Shown: positions 47,801-60,400 of the stretch, in pieces
Layout of the letters: the number at the start of each line of letters is the position of its first letter
Position numbering within the stretch: the stretch's first letter is position 1
Source: Neoarius graeffei
Taxonomy: Eukaryota; Chordata; Actinopteri; Siluriformes; Ariidae
NCBI RefSeq assembly: GCF_027579695.1
Contig: NC_083569.1
Location: forward strand, 70,611,649 to 70,675,648
Length of the DNA stretch: 64,000 nt
Direction of reading: 5' to 3'
Program-made: the position numbers and the translations under genes
Notes under the pieces: generated by a model
What the model was told of the DNA's origin: nothing
Database searches by the model: none
Seen by the model: only the letters and a program-made list of their open reading frames with translations

Positions 47801-50800
47801 AACCAAAAACCTTGGATTAACAGTGAAGTACGCTCCATGCATGCTCCACCGCTTTTGCCTCTGGTGACGCAGATGGATAAAAAAGGCCAGATATGACCTA
47901 CGCAGATCCATCAGGGAAGCCAAGAGGCAGTACAGACTGAAGCTGGAAGGATATTACAACACCTCAGACTCCAGATGCATGTGGCAGGACCTGCAACACA
48001 TCAATTTCCAGCAGAACAACAGCAGGGTCACAGCCAACCATAACATCACCAGATGAGCTGAATGAGTTCTATACTCGCTTCGACACTCAACACCAACCAA
48101 CGCAGAGGGATTCTACCAGCAGAGGCAGCACAGAGCTCTGCACCTACTGTGACCATAACCGAGGTGAGCAAGGTCTTCAGGAGGACTAACCCCCAAAAGG
48201 CAGCCGGCCTTGACAACATCCCCGGCCGTGCTTTGAGGGCCTGCTCCACACAGTCAGCAGAGGTCTTCACAGACATTTTTCAACCTGTCCCTCTCCATGT
48301 CATCTGTGCACACATGCTTCAAGACCACCACCATAGTGCCCCTCCCAAAGAAAAACAATACAACATGCCTGAATGACTATCGCCCAATTGCACTCACCTC
48401 AGTTGTAATGAAGTGTTTTGAGAGGATAGTCATGTCACACATCAAAAAGGACATCCCAGACACAAGAGACCCCCTTCAATTTGCATATCGTCAGAACCGT
48501 TCAACTGACGATGCAGTCAATGCAGCCATCCACACAGCCTTGTCACACCTGGAACACCTATGTTCGAATGCTGTTTGTGGACTACAGTTCAGCCTTCAAC
48601 AGTCAGTGCGTATACATGCACATCCAAATCGAGCTACTGTCGGTAATCGAGCTAAGGGTCCCAGCAGGGGTGCCAGAGAAATCCAATCCTACATGCACAC
48701 AAGGAAATCGAGCTATTGTGTGAGGTACATTGTGCACCCGAGCCACAGGTGGCGCTACATGCCCCATCGTGTTGGTACACTTCCGGTTGTCGTCATGAAG
48801 AAGAGGAGTGATTTCCACTTTACATTCACACCACATGTCATTGCCACCTGTTGGCTACAAACTGTCCTGCGCAGACCACTGTTTTGTAAGACCACTTATT
48901 TTGCACAATTGTATGTTTTTCTAAAGTCCATTTTTTGCTTACAATTTAACTTATGTCTTAATAAACACACAAAAAGTTCAATTGTTTTTGTTTTTTTGTC
49001 TCCTTGTTCCTCCTGACCTCTTCTGCTGCTTGCTACTACTACTGTTGTCATACCAACCGAGGCTGTTGTGTTTCCCGCTTGTGGTCTCGTCACTCCCGGA
49101 AGGGAAGTAAGTAGCTCGACAGGGTTACATGCACCAAGTAGCTCGGCTACAATCGCATAATCTAGGTTGCATAGCTCGATTACGAGAAATCCAGTTCATT
49201 TCGATTTCAGCCGAGCTAAGGTGTATCCATGGCATTTAGAACTCCGATTTCAGTCGAGCTACGGCAGAAATTCGATTTTCTCCATGTGCATGTAAACGCA
49301 CTAACTGTCATCCCCAGCAGACTGACTGAGAAGCTCTCCACCCTTGGACTGACATCCTTCCTCTGCTGCTGGGTCCTGGACTTTCTCACAAACAGACCCC
49401 AGGCTCTCAGAGTCAGTACCAGGACATCCAGCACCAAGACAGTGAGCACAGGGAGGCTGTGTGCTCAGTCCACTCCTGTACACCCTCTTCACCTACGACT
49501 GCACCCCCTCCCAGAGTAACACTTCCATCATTAAGTTCGCTGACGACACCACTGTCATTGGGCTGATCACCGGCGGAGATGAGAGACCCTACAGGGAGGA
49601 GGTGGCTCGGCTGGTCTCCTGGTGCCGGGAAAATAACCTCTCCTCGAATGCTGAGAAGACCAAGGAGATGATTATTGACCCGAGGAAGACAGACCAGCAC
49701 GCCTCGCTGTACATCGACGGGACACAGGTGGAGAGGGTGAAAACATTTAAATTCCTCAGAACTCACATCAGTGAGGATCTCACCTGGACACACAACACAC
49801 AGCAGACCATCAAGAAGGCTCAGAGACTCTTCTTCCTGAGGAAGCTGAGGAAATTTGGACTGTCCACCAAACTCCTCAGCAACTTCTACAGGTGCACAGT
49901 GGAGAGCATCCTGACAAATTCCATCACTGTGTGGTACGGGAACTGCACAACTCAGGACAGAAAGGCTCTCCAGAGTGTCATTAAAATGGCACAGGTCATC
50001 TGTGGCGCTGTCCTCCCCCCACTACAGGACATTTACAACACCCGGGTCACAAAAAGGGCACAGAGCATCATCAGGGACCAAACACACCCACAACACAGAC
50101 TATTCACACTCCTACCATCTGGCAGACACTACAAGTGTGTGAAAGCAAGGACTACTAGACTGACAGTTTTTACCCCCAGGCCATCAGGCTTTTGAACCAC
50201 GGATTATAATCACCATCTACCTCTATATTTGCAATCTTGCACAAGACATTGCATAGTATATCTACCTCTATGTTTGCATATTGTTTGATTGCCCCCCACT
50301 TTTTTAATATTCAACGTTACATACATACATACATGCATGCATTTTGTGACCTGATGGTTAAAAAAAAAATGGTTTTAGGTGAATTTTTAAAAATCAGTTC
50401 ATGTACCCATAAGCGTGGATATGTATGTATATACGCACGCACGCACGCACGCACGCACACATACATATCCACGCTTATGGGTACATGAACTGATTTTTAA
50501 AAATTCACCTAAAACCATTTCTTTTTTTTTTTTTAACCATCAGGTCACAAAACATGTAATCTTTAATGAATGATATGTTAAAAGATAACTAATTTTCTGA
50601 GATGTAATAAAAACATTTATATGCCAAAGTCAGAACGTAACAGAAGTGTTGTGGACATATAGATTCTCAATTTTAACAATGTAGAATTACTTTTTGAAAC
50701 ATAGGAAGGTGATGTTTTAGCAAATATAATTAATAAACATGTGTAGTAGAATAAACATACACATTCTCTCAATAAGATTAACATGGTATATAGCTAGATT

Positions 50801-51448
50801 GTAATTCATTTGTAACAGACGCGAGATGGACAATCGTAACAGAAGTAATGTAACAGACATCATTTTGGAACTCATAGGCTTGACTTTGGCATATAAATAT
50901 GTTTTTATTACATCTCAGAAAATTAAAGTTATCTTTTAACATATCATTCATTAAAGATTACATGTTTTGTGACCTGATGGTAAAAAAAGAAATGGTTTTA
51001 GGTGAATAAGTTCATGTCCCCATTTCAGTACCCATAAGCGTGGAATCACTCATTATTTATTTATTTGTATATATATATATTTTTTTTTTAATATTAGTAA
51101 GCATAGTTTGGTCGGGCAGTTACAAAATAAGAATTTCATTACCCAATAATAAACCGCTGTGTCTGTTATTGTGTATACATGACAAACATCTTGAATCTTG
51201 AGAATAGCTCGAGATGTTCAGTGTGGCCTGTACAAGTCAGCTGTTGTGGTTTCATGGGTCGTTCCACGATAATGTTTTTGTCTTACCTCGGCAGCCATAA
51301 ACTTAAACTAGCGAAGAAAAGCCTGCAGGCAGCAGCAGAACAGGGGTCTAGTTTAATATGGGCAAAAGCCCATAAGAGGAATGCAACAGATCACTAATAA
51401 CCAAGAGATCAACGATAACCTAGTAAACTACTTAACCATCTTAGACAC

Positions 51449-51482
<34 letters not shown>

Positions 51483-54400
51483 GTTAAGCCGCTGGTAGCG
51501 CCAGGGATGGCAGTACCGCCTTAGCCACCAAAACTGCGATCATCCCTGGTTGGTAGCTGACAAGGGGGGGTGTCGTGCAGCAGAAGGCTGTATGATTTGA
51601 ACACAGAACGACATTGTATTAACATAATTGTCATTTGTTTTATTGTCATATGTTAGTATTGCATAACATATTTGGAAATCAGTGTAAACAAAGATTTCTG
51701 TGGATAGTAGTGCATTTTATTATTATTAGATTTTCTGTACTATTCCGTCTTCAATACATTCATTTGTAAAAAAGGTTAATACAGGGATTTATAAATAGGG
51801 GTGAATTAATAGGGGCTCTAATGTTTTACTGGTGCATTCACCAAAACAAATACTAAAACAAACACGCTGTATACATCCCAGAGTGTTGCCACAAAGTTAG
51901 AAACACAATTGTATAAAACGTCAGTATATGCTGTAACTCTTACAGTTTCGCTTCACTGGAACCTGTCAAACCTGTTCCAGTATAACAATGTTCCTGTGCA
52001 CAAAGCGAGTGCCATAAAAACATAGCTTACCAAGTTTGGGGTGGAACAACTCAAGTGTCCTGCACAAAGCCCTGACCTCAACTCACTGAACACCTTTTGA
52101 ATGAAATGCTGACTGCACACCAGACCTCCACACCAAATATCAGTGCCTGACCACACTAATGCTCTGGTTGCTGAATGAGCTAATCCCCACAGCCTCGCTC
52201 CAAAATCTAGTGGAAATCACTCCCAGAGGAGTGGAGCTTATTATGACGAGACTGTCAATGACTGCATAGCCTACTCCGGCCCTGTCTAGTCCAGATGGAA
52301 TGATCTAAAGTGGGCCACCTTGCGCAATAAATGTTGCAAGGTATATACACATGCTATAATACACCCAAGGAATACCGACCTATTTGCTAGGTATATTTGA
52401 CCTATTTGCCAGAAAGAATCCAAAATGGTGAGGAATTGACTGAGAAGAAACACATTTTTGTTGAACTACTCATTAAGGCTTAATTAGTCCATAACTACAC
52501 GGTTTTCCCCAAAGCATTTTAGCGTAGCGCATCAGGCCCGATACGCTTGCTCTGCCTGCCGATACGCTTAGTTGCTTTAGTTAAAATCCGATACGCTTAG
52601 ATTTATACCGATACGTTAAATTTCCTACCCACAAGTAATTAGATACATAGAGCAAATAACAGATCCATTTACATATTGATTGATATTTGTGTTAAACAAG
52701 CAGTCTTTTTTCCCCCAATGTTTGTGTTGATTCTGTCAAAGTAATATGTCCGCGTGGTATGACGTAAACAAACTAATCTGTTGGCTGTGTCAAAATCACG
52801 TGTTCAGACCGTCCAATAAAAACATCAAAAGAAAACATCAGACATCCCGGAAGTTTCCGATTCATTATAAGCGATCTCACTGGCTGCCGATGTTGTCCCC
52901 CACCAGACGGACAAAGCCGACTGATTTTAATAAGCTAGGAGAAGACTCTCTGGACAAATTAATCCACATCAGCATGGATAACAGCGAGATGGACTATGAG
53001 AGGGTCACCCAACATTGGGCCAAGCAAAAGCCAAGGAGAATTAATCTGCTTTAAAGAAGTAGAAAACTTAATTCATTAGTTTGGGTTTGCAGAAAGATTA
53101 TGTACTTATAAACACCCTCACGAAGTGAAGTTGTCCAAATGTGTCAAATACAGCATAATTTCAAATAATAAATCATAAGCATTTTTGGCAGTGTGATGTC
53201 ACTGGGATCCATTTAACAAAAGAAGGCTCCGGATTATTCTTTTGTTAAAGGCTCACAGTGACATCACACTGCCAAATATGTTCATCGTTATTATTCCAAA
53301 TTATGCTACATTTGACACAAACAAATTCCCTTCAGGAAATGTGTTTAAAAGTACGTAATCTTTCTGCAAACTTAAACTGTAGAAATTAAGTTTTCTTTTC
53401 CTTTAAATATGTTTTAATCTTAATCTAGTCCATTTAAATAAAGTGCCAAAATGTAAACTTTATAATATGCAGTTGCCTTACTTTTCTTTTCAGTGCATCT
53501 TAGTTCTACATATATTACGGTAATTGCATCCGAAACATTCTAAATCATTACAGATATAGTAATACAGCAATTTATTTTAAGGTGGCAGTTCTTAGGTTCA
53601 GATCCCTTTGTGATCAACAGGAGGTCATGATGATCGATTCTCTTCGTTGGATTGCATAAGATGGAGCAAACCGCTGGTCATATTTTCATGCACATTTTTG
53701 TTACAACACTACTTGATCATAGGTAATTAAGGGGTCCCTGTAGATTTTCAATCTATCATATACCTAAGTAATCTATAACAAAACAGTTTAACTTGCATGT
53801 TGAACTTTAAGGTGAAATTTCAAATGTGTTTACATTAATACTATTTAGGTCAGAAATCATTGAAACACTGGTAAAATCTATCCTATAATCATGGATCTAA
53901 AACCTCTCAGAGACCCTGAAAATGCACCTGAGAGCATCTATTTTCAAAAAATTTTCCGGGGGAGCATGCCCCCGCACCCCCCTAGTTTCACTTTGTGCCT
54001 TTGGCGCTTGCTTTCACACCATTGGCACTCAATTGTCTGTGTATTATCATGCCAGAATTTAGGGCTTTAATTTTTTTCTGGGGAAAACACTGAACTTTAT
54101 TAATAATTATAATGAAGCAAATCTGGGTAGACGTTATATGCACCCTAGGTACCCTTACCTTCATGCCAGAAAGAATCAAAATCGGTGAAGAATTAAGAGA
54201 GAAGTGATTTTTGTGAAATGTGGGCAACGCCGGACGGACGACAGACAACACATATGTAATAATAATAATAATATAATTTATTTTTTTCGCGGTCCAAATC
54301 CTGTGCTCTGATTAGCTGGCGAGCGGGTCCGTATCCTACGGTACGGACCCCAGTTACAGACCTCCGGCGACTCGCTCGTTCACAACAAACAGTAGAATTT

Positions 54401-57400
54401 GTCAACATTTCTCTTTTTTTTTTTTTTTAAAGATTATCAAAAATCTTATAAATTTTTTCCAGCATTTCTCAGGAGAATAGCATTAATTTTACAGCATGGA
54501 TAGCAATAACGACAGTATTCACAGTGAAAACGAGTTTTACTGCCCTGAGGAAGAAGAAATAAAAGAAAACATTTTAGGAGAAAGCTAAAAACCTGTAATT
54601 TGCCAACACCGAGCAAAAACATGGCTGAATCCTGAATGATTCAATTTTGTATAAATAGGGAACTACATAGGTGGCAAAATGTTTTTCTTCTCCTGCCATG
54701 GAAGTGCATTTGTATACCGAGGAGGAAGCCATTTGCATTACAGCCGTGAATGAGGATTCAAAATGGCGGCTTGGTTTTCCCTTTCGGGCGCTCTCGTTTT
54801 CTGTTAGAATTTGGTACAGAAAAAAATAAATACATTATTTACCAGCTTACGGTCGGTCTGTATGGTGAAATACCGTGACCTCGGCCTTGAATACTGACAT
54901 TGGCCCAGAGGGCCTCGCTCAGTACTTTCAAGACCTTGGTAAAGGTATTTCACGATACGGACCTCCCAGCTGGTAAATAACATGCATGTCTTTATTCACT
55001 AGATAAAATAAATAAATAAATAATACATATCAAGTCTAACAATATAAATGACAGAAATGCCTAAATGTAAAACCTAATCTAAAACCTACATCAACTTATA
55101 CAACACAGATTCCAAAAAAGTTGGGACAAAGTACAAATTGTAAATAAAAACGGAATGCAATGATGTGGAAGTTTCAAAATTCAATATTTTATTCAGAATA
55201 GAACATAGATGACATATCAAATGTTTAAACTGAGAAAATGTATCATTTAAAGAGAAAAATTAGGTGATTTTAAATTTCATGACAACAAATCTCAAAAAAG
55301 TTGGGACAAGGCCATGTTTACCACTGTGAGACATCCCCTTTTCTCTTTACAACAGTCTGTAAACGTCTGGGGACTGAGGAGACAAGTTGCTCAAGTTTAG
55401 GGATAGGAATGTTAACCCATTCTTGTCTAATGTAGGATTCTAGTTGCTCAACTGTCTTAGGTCTTTTTTGTCATATCTTCCGTTTTATGATGCGCCAAAT
55501 GTTTTCTATGGGTGAAAGATCTGGACTGCAGGCTGGCCAGTTCAGTACCCGGACCCTTCTTCTACGCAGCCATGATGCTGTAATTGATGCAGTATGTGGT
55601 TTGGCATTGTCATGTTGGAAAATGCAAGGTCTTCCCTGAAAGGAGACGTCGTCTGGATGGGAGCATATGTTGCTCTAGAACCTGGATATACCTTTCAGCA
55701 TTGATGGTGTCTTTCCAGATGTGTAAGCTGCCCATGCCACATGCACTAATGCAACCCCATACCATCAGAGATGCAGGCTTCTGAACTGAGCGCTGATAAC
55801 AACTTGGGTCGTCCTTCTCCTCTTTAGTCCGAATGACACGGCGTCCCTGATTTCCATAAAGAACTTCAAATTTTGATTCGTCTGACCACAGAACAGTTTT
55901 CCACTTTGCCACAGTCCATTTTAAATGAGCCTTGGCCCAGAGAAGACGTCTGCGCTTCTGGAGCATGTTTAGATATGGCTTCTTCTTTGAACTATAGAGT
56001 TTTAGCTGGCAACGGCGGATGGCACGGTGAATTGTGTTCACAGATAATGTTCTCTGGAAATATTCCTGAGCCCATTTTGTGATTTCCAATACAGAAGCAT
56101 GCCTGTATGTGATGCAGTGCCGTCTAAGGGCCTGAAGATCACGGGCACCCAGTATGGTTTTCCGGCCTTGACCCTTACGCACAGAGATTCTTCCAGATTC
56201 TCTGAATCTTTTGATGATATTATGCACTGTAGATGATGATATGTTCAAACTCTTTGCAATTTTACACTGTCGAACTCCTTTCTGATATTGCTCCACTATT
56301 TGTCGGCGCAGAATTAGGGGGATCGGTGATCCTCTTCCCATCTTTACTTCTGAGAGCCGCTGCCACTCCAAGATGCTCTTTTTATACCCAGTCATGTTAA
56401 TGACCTATTGCCAATTGTCCTAATGAGTTGCAATTTGGTCCTCCAGCTGTTCCTTTTTTGTACCTTTAACTTTTCCAGCCTCTTATTGCCCCTGTCCCAA
56501 CTTTTTTGGAGATGTGTTGCTGTCATGAAATTTCAAATGAGCCAATATTTGGCATAAAATTTCAAAACGTCTCACTTTCAACATTTATGTTGTCTATGTT
56601 CTATTGTGAATACAATATCAGTTTTTGAGATTTGTAAATTATTGCATTCCGTTTTTATTTACAATTTGTACTTTGTCCCAACTTTTTTGGAATCGGGGTT
56701 GTACTTACTTAATCTATTAAAAAAAAAAATAAAAATTCCTAAAATGCTCTGTGCTTATTCTAGGCATAACGCTGGATCTGTTCCTTAGATGCGCAGAATA
56801 TTCCTTTACCTTAGGTAACAAGCTGAATAGTGGATGATCTGTAACATTAAACTTAACAGTCATTGGTCACATTTTCAAGAAGACTAAACATATCGAAATG
56901 AGTTGAAGTATAATGTCGTTTAAAACATCTAATTAACTAGATAGAACTCGACGCCAACGGCGTCGATGGGGATGCCTCCGCCCGGTAGACTACACGCCTT
57001 ATTAAGTTGTGATTTGGGGATGGACATTTGACCTCACAGTAATCTTGACCTGGTGAAATTACTTGTATCAGCCTTGGAGATATTGTGCTCACAAGGTTTT
57101 CGGATAGACATTTGACCTCACAGTGACCTTGACCTTAGACCTTTTGATCTCAAAATTTAATCAGTTCATGTTTGTCCCAAAGCGCACAAATGGTGAAAGT
57201 TTGGTGAAATTCCTTTCATTAGCCTTTGAGATTTCGCAAAAGGCTAATGAGATTTTTGTCGCAAAAGGCTAATGAGATTTTTGTTTCGTGCGTCCCGAAA
57301 CAAGGTTTCGGGACGCACGGACAACCCGAAAACATAATGCCTCCTGCACCTTATGGTGGCGGAGGCACAAAAATTGTTGTATAATAGTAAGATCAGACTG

Positions 57401-60400
57401 ACTAGCAGCAATCACCAGTAAACTGTAAAGTAATTTAGAAAGAACAATGGAATTAAAAAAAAGTGATCCATTTCCAATTGCAAGTATCCTTCCTTACGAA
57501 GGCTTCTAGTCAAACAAAAGCACAGAGCTAAAATAAAAATACACATGGCCGCCATTATTGGTGCCTACGCCATTTGCCTGCCCATTTAAATGACATAAGC
57601 TCATTGCCTATCGGCTAGGTGAGCTGATTAAAAGGGTGAATAAATCATGCATCATCAATAAATAAAATCATGCTATGAGATGCAATGAATAAATCTACAA
57701 GCACAATTGTGGTCAGAAGTTTACATACAGTGACATGAAGGTCATGGCAATATTGGGCTTTCAGTAATTTCTCTGAACTGTTCGTTTTCTTTGGCAAAAT
57801 GATTGTACAACATTTCTTTAATAGAAAAAACCCCATGAATTTGGTTTTAATTTATTTGGGGTTTTCTGAAATGAACACTGTCTCAAAATTAGATACATAC
57901 AGGGTCAAAAATTTACATACACTCAGATTATTAATTCAGAGGTGCTGAAACTTCCAAAACGTCTCTTGCCTTGCCAAGGCCGAAGTCTCTTAACTTCCTG
58001 TTAGTGATCATGATTGACTACAGCTGGTAGCTTCTCTGTGCCTTCATAAAACGGGTTTGTTTACAGCACTCATTGGATTGACCAACACACAATACGATGG
58101 GAAAAGTCCAAGGAGCTCAGTACAGATCTGAGAAAGAGGATCGCAGATGTACACACATCTAGAATGTCTCTTAGAGACATTTCTAAACAACTGCAAATTC
58201 CAAGATCAGTTTAAACAATTGTATGCAAGTTACTGGGAGGTGTAGTCACTTTGCCAAGCCACTTTGCTTCAAGAAAACCCAAACTGTCACCCTCAGCTGA
58301 AAGGAAATTGGTTCGGATGGTCAGGAACAACCCAGGAACCCCCATGGCACAGCCCTGCCATGAACTGGAAGCTGATGGATCACTGTCTCCAGTTCAGATC
58401 ACCATGGACTATCTGCACGTTTTTCAAGTACAAATTTAAAGACTTTTAAGACCTTTTTAAGACCTCTAAATGGAAAAATTAAGACTGTACCTTGACAAAG
58501 AAAATGATAAATACGACAACTTAAAACTTTTCTGCAATAGTTTTTTTACGAACCTGAAGAAGAATGCACACAATTGGTGAACAACAGGGTGCATCAATGG
58601 CAACTGTTAGACATGCAAACAGCTGAAGAAATACCCCAAACCGGATGGAGACATTTCACTCGTTCGGTCCAATATTAAATTTAATACCTCTCTTTTGAAG
58701 ATTCCAGTCATTCCAAACAATTTAAGACATTTTTAGGCCTTGAAAACCAAAAGTTGTATTTAAGACTTTTTAAGGACCCGCGGGAACCCTGTAAGAGGCT
58801 GCTATCCAAGAAATAACTCCCTCCGCTCCAAAACTGACACCTTCAAGCTTAACTAAAGTTTGAAGCTGACCACATGGACAAAGAAAAAGCCTTCTGGAGG
58901 ATAGCTGTATGGTCAGATGAGACAAAGATTGAGTTGTTTGGCTACAATGACCACCACGTACAGAGGAACACTGTACCAGCTGGTGGTGGTGGTAGGATCA
59001 TCATGCTCTGGGGCTGTTTTGCTGCCAGTGAAACTGGTTCATTGCACAAAGTGGATGGAACAACGAAGGAGGACGACTACCTCAGAATTCTTCAGCATAA
59101 CCTCAAACCATTGGAAACTTGAACATGATTGGGAGTCACAACAGGACAACGAACCCAAAACACGCATCAGAGCTGGTTGTGGAGGATAAAGAAGGCTAAC
59201 ATTAAGCTTAAAACAAGTCCTGACTTCAACTCTATTGAAAATATATGGACCGTGCTTATAAGTCAAGTCCACGCCAAGAAAAAAAAAAATTTTGATTCAA
59301 CTCTACCATGAAGAGTCGTGAAATATCCAACCAGAATTCTGCCAGAAGCTCGTTCATGGTAAACAAAAATGTTTGGTCAAGGTGAATCTTGTAAAGAGAC
59401 ATTTAACCCAAATATTAGGTGTGCTGTATGTATATTTTTTGGCCCTGTATTGATTTCAGAAAGCCCAAAGAAAATTGTGCACCAAATTCTAGTTTTGTGC
59501 TGGTTTTTTTTTTTTTAAAAGCTGTATTCTGCCACAGAAAAAGAACAGTTCAGAGAAGTCATTGAAAGCCCAACTATTGCCATGACATTCATGTCACTGT
59601 ATGTAAACTTCTGACCACAACTGTAGGTGTCCACAAACTTTGGCCATATAAAGTACTTCAAAAATGTCATTTCTTGTGAACAACTTTAAGTATTATGATA
59701 TTTATAAAAAACAGAGCTGCTGAATTCTTGATCCTGACTCATCACAAGGTCATTATGATTTCTATAGTAACAAGCCGTAACAAGGTTTTCCAGCACGGGA
59801 CAGACAGCTTGACCGTTTTGGGGGGGTTCTTTGGGTAATATGACAAGCACAGTGAGGGAATGACTGTTTATCACAGTTTTAAAATCCGCCTGTTGTCACT
59901 GATGGCTTCATGAAACCTCCTTCACATGGATGCTCACAACTCTCCTGAGTCCTCTTCATTACTGCATGCCAGATAGTGAGCTTGGGAACACGGCCCTTAC
60001 AGAGAACCCTTACAGTAAAAAGTACAATTAAGGAGGTCAAGTCTTTTCTTTAATCTACGTCAATAAATGAAATCATAGACTGTTCATTCCAGACGCGTTT
60101 CATTAAATATGCAAAATCTCAAAGATACCTTTGGCATCTTTGGTTTCAGGTTCATTTAGGAAGTCTTAGAAGACCAACAAAGATTTAAAATCAGTGTCCG
60201 CGTTCACGCTCACACTCGCTTTCCAGAACAATCACCAATAGCTCTTTATTGCTACATCACCACAAGCTCATTTATTTCAATACAGAATTCTTCAAACAGT
60301 GTCTCATAGTCCTGAATACTCAAAGAACACACTCTTACTTTTCTTTGAGTTCCAGGAACTGCTTCTCCAGATCAGACATCTCGTCCAGACACTCCATTCT

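Larger units (their letters stand above)
46700..50260 (+). mobile_element. LINE of the jockey/CR1/L2-like group, split by a TIR element
   Basis: Endonuclease and reverse transcriptase follow in order with multiple frameshifts. The 3' non-coding end (CTATATTTGCAATCTTGCAC) runs to about 50260. It lies in brms1 intron 2 in the opposite orientation. The insertion at 48605-49302 cuts the RT domain. Confidence 0.85.
52498..54092. mobile_element. probable hAT-like element
   Basis: The left CACGGTTTTCCCCAAAGC and the reversed right end CAGTGTTTTCCCCAGAAA are similar ends of hAT type. GGGAGCATGCCCCCGCACCC near 53961 is a block I associate with such elements. A clear 8-bp duplication was not found. 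It contains a palindromic MITE and an ORF of 102 codons. Confidence 0.55.
57703..59623 (+). mobile_element. Tc1-family transposon with an internal insertion
   Basis: The left end CAATTGTGGTCAGAAGTTTA and reversed right end CAGTTGTGGTCAGAAGTTTA are inverted repeats. TA follows at 59624-59625; the left TA is mutated to CA. The inner repeat ATTTACATACACTC lies near 57911. A foreign segment of about 370 bp lies near 58425-58793. Confidence 0.9.

Noticed and set aside
48297..49016. 239-codon frame starting in the LINE RT
   Set aside because: Its second half is read-through into the inserted TIR element and does not match RT.
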